In this document: positions 37,490 through 46,100 of the stretch, one piece after another
How the letters are laid out: the number at the start of each line of letters is the position of its first letter
Position numbering within the stretch: the first letter of the stretch is position 1
From: Myxococcales bacterium
Lineage (GTDB): Bacteria > Myxococcota_A > Polyangia > Polyangiales > Ga0077539
Direction of reading: 5' to 3'
DNA: 51,153 bases
NCBI GenBank assembly: GCA_013298625.1
Contig: JAAFIF010000073.1
Coordinates: forward strand, 1-51,153
Made by a program: the position numbers and the translations under genes
The notes under the pieces: generated by a model
Told to the model about the DNA's origin: nothing
The model's database searches: none
The model's input: the letters and a program-made list of their open reading frames with translations, nothing else

Positions 37490-39703
37490 TCACGGAGCTT
37501 CGAAGCGCATGTTGTAGATCATCCCCGTCGCCAGGCTGAGCGAGTCGATGAAGACGACGCCGAGGCCGCGGGGCGTCGCGAGGCCGCTCAAGCGCGAGCC
37601 GCGGTTGAGCGAGTCGAGGCCGCCGACAGCGGTGTTCGCGACGACCGGGTTGATGCCGCGGCAGTCGACGCCGACGCCAGCGCCGTCGTCGTTGCAGCTG
37701 AGCTGCGCGCCGGTCTGGGCGCTTCGGACATACATGACCGGGTCGAACGTGGTTGCGCTGCTGGTGACCAGGCGACGCGTGAAGAGCGCGCCCGGATCGC
37801 TGCGGCACGTGCTGAAGAGCTGACGGGTCGCCGTGGCGCCGCAGGTGAGGAACCAACGCGCGTTCTCGACTCCGCCACCGCCGCCGCAGGTGCCAGCGGT
37901 CAAGCTGGTGCTGGCGGGCATCGTGGTGTTGCCGGTGTTGCCCGTCCCCGTGAGGCGGTTCGGGTTGAACACGCGCGCCGAGGTGCTGGGCGCATACTGA
38001 AAGTGCAGCGTGAACGTGCCCGTTCCGCAGCCCTGAACCGAGGCGTAGTACACGCCGGCGGTGAGGTAGCCCGCGCTGCGCGACTGCAGCCCGTTGGTAA
38101 ATCCTCCGCCGACTCCGCAGCCAGTGTCATCGTTGCAGAGCCCCGGCTGCGAGAAGCCGTTCTGTGCCTGCGCGGGCACCGCGTTGCCAGCGGAGTCCGT
38201 GATGAACAACGAGGTGTCGAACGTGGATCCCGCGGTGTCCAAGTAGACGACGCCCGAGACCGGAACGGTGAAGCGATACCAAACGTTGCTCGTCGACGTG
38301 CAGCTGCACATGACCGAGGGGCCGTCGCGCAGCGCGCCGACGTTGGTGCCCGTGACGGTCACTTCGCGCGCGGCGTTGAGCGTGACGATCGTCGCGTTCG
38401 CGCGAAGGTCGTTGCGAGGGCGGCAGACGCCAGCCTGGCACGAGTCTGCGCCGGTGCAGCGGTTGCCGCACGATCCGCAGTTGTTGTTGTCGGTCTGAAA
38501 CGTCGTGAGCGCGACGCACACGCCGCCGCACTGGGTGGTCCCAGGGCCGCAGAGCGAGTTGCACACGCCGGCGCTGCAGGTGGAGGGCGCGGTGCACATG
38601 CGGCCGCACATCCCGCAGTTGGCGAGGTCCGTCTGCGTGTTGACGCAAGCGGCTCCGCACGCGGTCTGTCCTCGGGGGCACGCGCACGCGCCCGCGGTGC
38701 AGGTCTGCGCAGCGCCGCAGGTGCGAGCGCACATGCCGCAGTTCGCTTCGTCGGACTGAAGGTCCACGCACACGCCGCCGCAGAGCATGCGGCCCGCGGG
38801 GCACGAGCACGTTCCCGCCTGGCAGGTGCGTCCGCCGGTGCACGCGTTGCCGCACATCCCGCAGTTGCTGTTGTCCGTCTGGACTTCGAGGCATGTGGGC
38901 GTTCCGCCGACGTCGCACTCGAGTCGGGGCGCGACGCAGGTCGCGCGGCACGCGCCGGCCATGCAGGCCTGGCCCGCGGGGCAGGCGTTGCCGCACATCC
39001 CGCAGTTGCTGTTGTCCGTCTGGGTGTCGATGCACGACTGCGCGCCCATGACCGTGCAGCGGGTCTGGCCCGCGGGGCACATCGGCGGCTGGCAGGTCGA
39101 CGCGACGCACGAGTCGCCCGCGGCGCAGGCGTTTCCGCAGGCTCCGCAGTGCGCGGTGCTCGTCGTGGTGTTGACGCAGGTCATCGCTGCGCCCGAGGGC
39201 GTACAGTCGATTTCTCCCGCGGGGCATACGCGCGCCGCGACGCACGCGCCGGCAGAGCAGCGCTGGTTGGCCATACACGCGTTGTTGCACGCGCCGCAGT
39301 TGTTGATGTCCGTCTGCGTGTTGACGCAGCCGCCGCCGCACGCGGTCTCACCGGCCATGCACATGACCTGCGGAGCGCACACGCCAGCGCGACAGACTTC
39401 GCTCGCCGCGCAGGCGCGATCGCAAGCGCCGCAGTGCGCGGGGTTGGTCTGCGTGTCCGTGCAGCCTCCGCCGCAGAAGTTCTCGCCGACGGCGCACATC
39501 GGACCGGAATCGACGGGCACGCCTGTGTCCGGCGCTTCGGCGTCGGGGAGGGACATCGTGTCCATTCCTGTGACGTCCGGTCGAATGCCGGTGTCTGCGA
39601 CGGCGTCGCGGCCAGTGCCGCTGTCCGTCGGCTGCACGGGCGTCGAGCAGGCTGCGATGCCTGCGGACGCGACGAGCGCGAGCAGTGAGCGTTGTCGATT
39701 CAT
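37490..39703 (-). CDS. Large Cys-rich lipoprotein: Stig1-like repeats plus PPC-like domains
   Basis: A 737-residue protein with lipobox GIAACS and an Asp/Thr-rich linker. Residues about 65-460 carry eight repeats of the form CGG.CV.TQTD..NCG.CG..C, each followed by a C-x4-C-x4-C unit (ACPAGQACMAGAC). This is the Stig1-like pattern common in myxobacterial surface proteins. The C-terminal 270 residues hold two beta-sandwich segments resembling PPC (pre-peptidase C-terminal) domains (NVWYRFTVPVSGVVYLDTAGSTFDTSLFI, then FDPVMYVRSAQTGAQLSCNDDGAG). Expect a rigid, disulfide-rich adhesin-like structure. A TTG one codon upstream (39706) is possible. Confidence 0.88.
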   Translation of the reverse strand: MNRQRSLLALVASAGIAACSTPVQPTDSGTGRDAVADTGIRPDVTGMDTMSLPDAEAPDTGVPVDSGPMCAVGENFCGGGCTDTQTNPAHCGACDRACAASEVCRAGVCAPQVMCMAGETACGGGCVNTQTDINNCGACNNACMANQRCSAGACVAARVCPAGEIDCTPSGAAMTCVNTTTSTAHCGACGNACAAGDSCVASTCQPPMCPAGQTRCTVMGAQSCIDTQTDNSNCGMCGNACPAGQACMAGACRATCVAPRLECDVGGTPTCLEVQTDNSNCGMCGNACTGGRTCQAGTCSCPAGRMLCGGVCVDLQSDEANCGMCARTCGAAQTCTAGACACPRGQTACGAACVNTQTDLANCGMCGRMCTAPSTCSAGVCNSLCGPGTTQCGGVCVALTTFQTDNNNCGSCGNRCTGADSCQAGVCRPRNDLRANATIVTLNAAREVTVTGTNVGALRDGPSVMCSCTSTSNVWYRFTVPVSGVVYLDTAGSTFDTSLFITDSAGNAVPAQAQNGFSQPGLCNDDTGCGVGGGFTNGLQSRSAGYLTAGVYYASVQGCGTGTFTLHFQYAPSTSARVFNPNRLTGTGNTGNTTMPASTSLTAGTCGGGGGVENARWFLTCGATATRQLFSTCRSDPGALFTRRLVTSSATTFDPVMYVRSAQTGAQLSCNDDGAGVGVDCRGINPVVANTAVGGLDSLNRGSRLSGLATPRGLGVVFIDSLSLATGMIYNMRFEAP

Positions 39704-40150
39704 CAAATGTGCCTCTTTTGTGCGAACAATAGTGATCGAACACCCAGCGAACTTCGCGTTGTTCGAGCGCGTCGCGTGGTGTCGTCGGGCACCCTGACAG
39801 GTTTGTGAGTCGCTGAATACGCTCAGCGCGAACGCGAATCGGTCACCGATGACTCACTGCAAATCCTGCGACAAGAATGCGGTGATCGCGCGCGCACGGC
39901 CGTCGCGAACAATCGCGTGTCGTTCTGCGATCCCATCGGAGTTCGAGAGATAGTCTGTACGTAGACTAATGGGTCTCGCGTTGGGATTTTGTGCGGTGTT
40001 TTCTCCAGACACGAAATGATGGGAAAACACCTGCAATCGTTGCAGCAGGGTGAGCGCGGCGTTTGCGCGGCCGCCCCTCGGTCAGCGCGCTCGTCGCAAT
40101 CACACCGGCGACGAACCGTGTGGGCAGCCCCCCGCTTTGCTACGTAACGC
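39704..40150. other. 447-bp intergenic region with two stem-loops
   Basis: It lies between two minus-strand genes and contains the promoter region of the Cys-rich lipoprotein gene. Stem-loops are at 39951-39968 and 39995-40031. No gene or RNA is recognised. The stretch is lower in GC than its surroundings, as expected for a regulatory region. Confidence 0.7.
39951..40031. promoter_or_regulatory. Two adjacent stem-loops upstream of the Cys-rich lipoprotein gene
   Basis: tagtct (39951-39956) pairs with agacta (39963-39968) across gtacgt. Next, ggtgttttc (39995-40003) pairs with gaaaacacc (40023-40031) around a 19-base loop. They lie 250-330 bases before the downstream start on the minus strand. 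They may be leader structures, operators or the terminator of the gene ending at 40151. Confidence 0.4.
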
Positions 40151-42964
40151 TCAGCGCTGGCGCTTGCGGCGCGCGAGCGCGAGGGCGAGCGCGGCGACGA
40201 CCATCGCCCACGGGGCGCGCTGGGTGTTGCCGTGGCCAGCGGCGCGGCAGGCGCAGGCGCCATCGCCCGAGAGCGTGCCGGGGTTGCTGCTGGCGTCCAT
40301 GGGGCCGACGCCAGCGTCTTCGACGACGCCGGTGTCGGTCACGCCCGCGTCCGTGCCCGCGCGCGGAACGCATCGGCGCGCAGCGACGTCGCACATTTGC
40401 TCGGGCGCGCACTCGCTGTCCATGGTGCAGCCGCACGAGGCGCGCATGCCGCCGGTGGCCGGGAGGCACACGCGACCGAGGCCGCTCATTTCGCAGCCAA
40501 ACGAGCGTCCGCCGCGATCGAGGAAGCACGGCGCGCACAGGCCGCTGTTGAGGTCGCACGTGGTGCCGTCGGGGCTCGAGGCGCAGTGGTCGTTGGCGCG
40601 GGCCGAGGGCGTGGTGCGCGCGGCGCCGTCTTCGCTCGGGTCGCTGTCGGGCGCGCAGTCGTTGTCGCTGTCGCGGTCGAGGAAGTCCGGTCCGTCCGCG
40701 GCGCTGTCGCTGTTGGCGGGCATCGCGGGCGTGGCGCCGGCTTCTTCGCGGTCGAGGTCTCCGTCCGCGTCGCTGTCGGTGTCGCGGTACGAGGGCGTGC
40801 CGTCCATGTCGAAATCGTCGCCCATGGACGGGTCGAGCATGCGCTCGGTGCGCGTGGGGATTCCGTCGCCGTCGTCGTCGGGGTCGAGCCAGTCGGGCGT
40901 CCCGTCGCGGTCGGTGTCGCGATCGCCGCCGACGCAGCCGGGCATGTTGCCCATACAACCGCCGCGTTCGACGGAGTTGGGAACAGTGTCTCCATCGCTG
41001 TCGTCCGCGACGTCGAGGAAGTCCGGGCGGCCGTTCATCTCGCGGTCCGTCGTCCCTTCGGCGCGGTCGGGCAGGGCGTCGCCGTCCGAATCCGAGTCGA
41101 GGTACGAGGGCGTCCCGTCGCCGTCGAAATCATCGCCCGCGGTCTCGTCGAGCATGATTTCGGTCGCCGTGGGGATGGTGTCTCCGTCGTCGTCGGGGTC
41201 GAGCGCGTCGATGGTCCCGTCGCGATCGGTGTCGCGCGGCGCGTTTTGGTCGGGGACCTCGACGCCGTCGCGCAGCCCGTCTCCGTCCGAGTCGGGGTTG
41301 TTGGGATTGGTGCCGATTCGTCGCTCGACCGAGTCGCGAAGGCCGTCTCCGTCGGTGTCGAAGTCACCGCACGTCCCCGTGGTGGCGTCGCACGTCTGGC
41401 CCATCGGGCACTGCGCGCTGGTCGTGCACTGCACGCACGCGCCGGTGAGGGCGCCCATCGTCGCGCAGTAGGGCTGCGCGGGGTTGCGTCCCTGGCACTC
41501 CATGTCCGACGAGCACGAGACGCAGAAGCGCGAGCCGGTGTCGCAGATGGGCGTGGTGCCTGTGCAGTCCGTGCTCGTGCGGCAGGTGCAAACGCCGATC
41601 GTCGTGTCGCACACCGGCGCGCGGCCGGTGCAGTTCATGTCGGGCGTCCCAGGAATCGCAGGGTTCGTGCGCCCCGCCGAGGTCTCGCGCGCGTCCGCGA
41701 GGCAGTCGTTGTCGCTGTCCTCGTCGAGGTAGTCCGGCGTCCCGTCGTTGTCCGTGTCCGCCGTGCAGTCGCCTTCGGCGGTGTCGAGGTGGCCGTCGAG
41801 GTCTGCGTCGCCGGTCGAGCGCCGCGCGAGCGTCTGCAGCACCAGCGTGCTGAGCAGCTCGTTGCTGTCACCCATCACGCCGACGGTGACCGTCTGCTGC
41901 GCGTCGGCGACGAAGGGACGAAAGTCGTAGAGCTCGTCGTCGCGGCGGTTGGTCGCCGTGGCCGTGTGCATGCCCGTGATGGCGTCGCCGTCGAGTCCCA
42001 CAGGAGAGCCCGCCGCGGTGCCGGGGCCCGCTTCGTTGCCGCCGAACGAGCCCGTGGTCCCGAGCGCCGCGGACGCGCGAAAGCACGCCGTGGTGCTGAA
42101 CTGATCCGCGGGGATCCCCGCAGGGCGCGCGATCGAGTTGTCGATGAGCTGGTCCCAGTCGTCCGCGCCGCCCGCGAGGGTCGTCAGGTTCATGGTCCCG
42201 ACGCGCACCGTCGTGTTCTCTTCGCAGACGCTGTACTCCCAGTTCATGTTGATCGACGCGGCGAAGGGCTCTCCGCGCGTGGATCCCGCTGGGCAGCGGT
42301 TGGCGACGGCCAACGGGAGGCGAAGCTCGGGCGAGGTGTACCCGTTGATCGCGGCGCCTTCGAAGACGACCACGTTGCGCAGCGGGGCGTACTCGAGGTC
42401 GTAGAGAACGACCAGCGAGTGCGCGAGGTACTGCGGGTAGGCCGTGTGGTTCCAGTGGGCGTCGCCGCGCTCGCGGGCGGGGACGCGGATGACCGCTCCT
42501 GCAGACGCGGCGCCGACGAGGGCGCGCACGGTGGTGGTCACGTCGTTGACGAAGGTGCCCCACTCGCGTCCCGCAGAGTCCGCGGCGGTGTACGTCGGCA
42601 TGCCTTCGAGCGAGCGGACCGTCGAGCGAACGCCCGTTCCGATCGTGATTTGCCTGGGAGATCCCGCGGGTCCCGGCCGCACCGGCCGCACCGTCGCGCC
42701 GCCCTCGGCGTGCACCGACGAGTAGAGCACCGCCCTTCGCACGCGCCCGCCGCGCGGGATGCGAATGCGAAACTCCCCGTCGATCGCCTGCGTCTCCGAC
42801 GAGACCACGGACCAGCCGTCCACCGTCACGCCGCCGCGAAACGCCTCGGCCACGCCCACGCGCAACGTCTGTGCGTCCGCGCTCGGCGCCGCCGCGCTCA
42901 CCGCGAGCGCGCTGGCGCAGGCCACCCCGCGCAGCGCCTTCGAAAGCAATGAAACTCTCTTCAT
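40151..42964 (-). CDS. Large exported TSP3-repeat protein with a MYXO-CTERM-like C-terminus
   Basis: A 937-residue protein with a signal peptide (MKRVSLLSKALRGVACASALAVSAAAPSADAQ). Residues about 30-400 are a beta-rich head (TLRVGVAEAFRGGVTVDGW to VTVGVMGDSNELLSTLVLQTL). Then come Asp-rich calcium-binding TSP3 repeats and Cys clusters (CTCRTSTDCTG.TPICD). The C-terminus GDGACACRAAGHGNTQRAPWAMVVAALALALARRKRQR fits the tripartite sorting signal Cys motif, hydrophobic helix, basic end (MYXO-CTERM-like). Myxosortase processing would anchor it on the cell surface. The start at 42964 is chosen because the upstream extension is not signal-like. Confidence 0.85.
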   Translation of the reverse strand: MKRVSLLSKALRGVACASALAVSAAAPSADAQTLRVGVAEAFRGGVTVDGWSVVSSETQAIDGEFRIRIPRGGRVRRAVLYSSVHAEGGATVRPVRPGPAGSPRQITIGTGVRSTVRSLEGMPTYTAADSAGREWGTFVNDVTTTVRALVGAASAGAVIRVPARERGDAHWNHTAYPQYLAHSLVVLYDLEYAPLRNVVVFEGAAINGYTSPELRLPLAVANRCPAGSTRGEPFAASINMNWEYSVCEENTTVRVGTMNLTTLAGGADDWDQLIDNSIARPAGIPADQFSTTACFRASAALGTTGSFGGNEAGPGTAAGSPVGLDGDAITGMHTATATNRRDDELYDFRPFVADAQQTVTVGVMGDSNELLSTLVLQTLARRSTGDADLDGHLDTAEGDCTADTDNDGTPDYLDEDSDNDCLADARETSAGRTNPAIPGTPDMNCTGRAPVCDTTIGVCTCRTSTDCTGTTPICDTGSRFCVSCSSDMECQGRNPAQPYCATMGALTGACVQCTTSAQCPMGQTCDATTGTCGDFDTDGDGLRDSVERRIGTNPNNPDSDGDGLRDGVEVPDQNAPRDTDRDGTIDALDPDDDGDTIPTATEIMLDETAGDDFDGDGTPSYLDSDSDGDALPDRAEGTTDREMNGRPDFLDVADDSDGDTVPNSVERGGCMGNMPGCVGGDRDTDRDGTPDWLDPDDDGDGIPTRTERMLDPSMGDDFDMDGTPSYRDTDSDADGDLDREEAGATPAMPANSDSAADGPDFLDRDSDNDCAPDSDPSEDGAARTTPSARANDHCASSPDGTTCDLNSGLCAPCFLDRGGRSFGCEMSGLGRVCLPATGGMRASCGCTMDSECAPEQMCDVAARRCVPRAGTDAGVTDTGVVEDAGVGPMDASSNPGTLSGDGACACRAAGHGNTQRAPWAMVVAALALALARRKRQR

Positions 42965-43156
42965 GTGATTGCTCATTTCGTCAAAGCCGCTCTGACCAGA
43001 GAGGCATCCCTGCCGGTTACCAAATTTCGGGCGTCGAGAGAAGTGCCGCGCGCGTGCTCGAGCGCGCGTTCGCCCGGTCGAAGACCGCACGAACACGCAA
43101 TATCAACGGGCGTTGTGACTGGCGTTTCGTGAGTGACCCCGCGGTGCGAGGCAGGT

Positions 43157-43169
43157 AGCCTCGAAGGCT
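43157..43169 (+). promoter_or_regulatory. Hairpin directly before the start of the TPR gene
   Basis: agcct (43157-43161) and aggct (43165-43169) pair around cga, ending 3 bases before the ATG at 43173. The position resembles the hairpin at 17092-17107, and no Shine-Dalgarno is visible. Confidence 0.3.
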
Positions 43170-43172
43170 CGT

Positions 43173-46100
43173 ATGTCGGGACAGTCGGACGATCCGCGCA
43201 CCAAGGGTTCTGCTCCGCTCGCGCCTCCGAGCCCCACCAAGCGCGTCGAGGTCATCGAACTCGGCGACGTCGAAGAGGACGACACGCACGAACCCGTAGA
43301 AATTACCGGTCGAAGCGTGATCGTCCTCGAAGACGCGCCCGTCCCGCCGCAGCCCAACTCGATCCCGCCGCCCCCCGCGGGCGTGAGCATCCCGAAGCCG
43401 CCGAGCGCGACGCCGACCAGCGTTCCCAGCCTGGCCAATCGGCCTGCGCCCACGGCGCGGACGCCCACGTTGATGGGGATGCCCCCCGTTGGCGCAGCGC
43501 AGTCGCAGCAGCCCCAATCGGCCCCCGTGCGCCCTTCGGTCCCGCCGCCACCGCCGCCGAAGCCCTCGACCACCGCCAGCGCGACGAGCATCAACAAGAT
43601 GCCCGCGGTGGCGCCGCCTCCATCGCGATTGCCCAGCATCGTCGTCGACGAGAGCGCGCTCATGGAGCCTTCTCCGCCGGCGCCTCCCGCTGCTGCGCCT
43701 GCCGCTGCTGCGCCTCCTGTCGCTCCGCCTCCCGCTGCTGCGCCCGCGATCACCACCGCGCCGCTGGTCGCTACACCGCCTCCCGCTGCTGCGCCTCCCG
43801 CTGCTGCCCCTCCTGTGGCTGCGCCTCCTGTCGCTGCCCCTCCGCTCGCAGCTCCCGCAGCGAGCGAGCTGTCGCCCGAGGTGCGCGCTGCGTACGCGGG
43901 CTCGATCGATATCGCGCGGCTGCCCGTGCTCGCCGCGAGCGCGGCCGATCCGATCCCGCTGCCCGCGCTGGCGTTCGAGTGGACCCAGCCCACGGCGCGC
44001 GAGGCGCTCTCGACAGAGATCGAATCGCTCGCGAAAGATCAGCCCGCGCACGCTGCGCTCTTGCTCGCGGCGCGGGCGCTCGAGACGTTGCGCGGGGACG
44101 TCGCGCTCACCGACGCGTCCCTGCAGCGCGCGCACTCGCTCGCGCCCGACTCGCGCGCGATCGCCTTCGCGCAGCGCTTCGTGGCCGAGCAGCTCGACCG
44201 CGCGCAAGAGGTGCCGACGCTGCTCAAGTCTGAGCTGCCGCTGGTCAGCGGCGCGCGCGAAAGACTGGCGATTTTGCTGGAGCAAGCGCTGCGCGACGAG
44301 CGCGCCGGAGCGCTGGACGGCGTCGAGAGAGCGCTGCGCGAGTCGGTCGCGCTGGACCCCAAGGACGTCGCCGCGTGGGATCTGCTCGCGCACCATTGGC
44401 TGAAGAAGCGCAACGCTCGGGACGCGGCGCCCGCGTTCGAGTCGCTGGCCAACGCTGTCGGCGATCAAGCGCTCAAGAGCGTCGCGCTCGCGCACGCCGC
44501 GTCGCTGCGAGAGGCCTCGCTCGACGACGCGCCCGGCGCCGTGGCCCTCTTGCGTCGGGCGCTCGAGACGCACCCTGGCAACCTCGGCGCGTGGGGCTCG
44601 ATCGAGGTCCTGCATCTGCGCTCGGGCTCGTGGGTCGACCACGCGCGCTCGCTCGTCGCGCAAGGCGCGCAGGTCGATGACGCCGCGACGGCGCGCGAGC
44701 TGTTCGACCGCGCAGGCGACGCGTTTTGGCTTGGCGCAGGGGACATCTCTGCCGCTGTGCGTTGCTTCGAGCACGTGTTCGGCCTCGCGCGCGACGACTC
44801 TTCCGCGGTCGAGAAGCTGCGTTCGCTGCTCGAGGCCTCGGGCCGGTGGGAGGCGCTGATCGGGACGTACGAGCGGCTCGTGCTCGTCCTGCGCGACCCC
44901 GCGTCGCGCGCGTGCGCCCTGTTTTCGCTGGGCGGAATGCTCGACGCCCGCCTCGATCGCCCCGACGACAGCGCGATGTCGTACCAGCGCGCGCTCGACG
45001 CGCTGCCGACGTTTTCTCCTGCCGCCGAGGCGCTCTCTGCGCTCTTTCGCCGCAACCACCGCTGGGCCGAGTGGTGCGACAACGAGCGCGAACAAGCCGA
45101 GCGCTGCGCGTCGGCCAGCGAGCGCGCGGCGCGCTTCGAGGCGATCGCCGAGGTCTACGAGGGCAAGCTCTCGAACGAAGACGACGCGATGTCTCTCTAC
45201 GAGCGCGCGCTCTCGCTCGACGCCGCGAGCATCACGTCCGCCGCTGCGCTGATCCGCATCCTGCGCTCGCGCGGCGACTGGCCTCGCGTCGCGCTCGTGT
45301 ACGAGCGGTCGATCGAAGCGGCCAAGGACCCCAAGCGCAAGCGCGCGCTCGAGTACGAGTACGCGCTGGTGCTGATCGAGCACGGAGGAGACCCCGCGCG
45401 CGGCGCGGCGCTGTTGCAGCGGGTGGTCGAAGGGGGCGTGGACGACTCGCTGTTGCTCTCGACGTTGGCCCGCGCGCGGGCGCAGCAGGGAGAGTGGGCG
45501 CTGTTCGTCGATGCGCTCGAGAAGCAGAGCGACTCGATCAAAGACCCCGAAGAGCTCGTGCGGCACCTGCATCGCGTGGCGGCCACGATCGACGCTCGCC
45601 TCGGCGACCCGGTCCGCTCGCTCGCCGTGTGGAACAAGCTCCTGCAGCGCTCGCCCAACTACCGCCCCGCCCTCGACGCTGTGCGCGCCTTGCACGCGGC
45701 CGCGGGCCGTTGGGAGGAGGTCGTCGCCGTCGATCGCAAGCTCGCGGCGCTCGCCAAAGACCCGCTCGACGCGGCGTACAGGTTGTACACCGTGGGGCGC
45801 GTCCTCGAAGAGCGCCTCGGGCGCGCGGACAAAGCACTCGAAGCGCACGAGCAATCCGCGGCGAAGTCCCCGGCGTTCGACCCGGCGAGGCACGAGCTCG
45901 AGCGCTTGCTGCGCGCGCTCGGCAGGCTTCCGAGGCTCGTCGAGGTGTTCGAAGCGCGGGCCGCGGCCGAGAGCGACGGGACGCAAAAGGCCTCGCTGCT
46001 CGTGCGCGCCGCGCGCATCGCGGAGTTCGGCCTCAAGGACGTCAACCGCGCGCTCGCCCTGTACACGCAGGCCTCGACGCTGGGCAACGACCCGGCGCCA

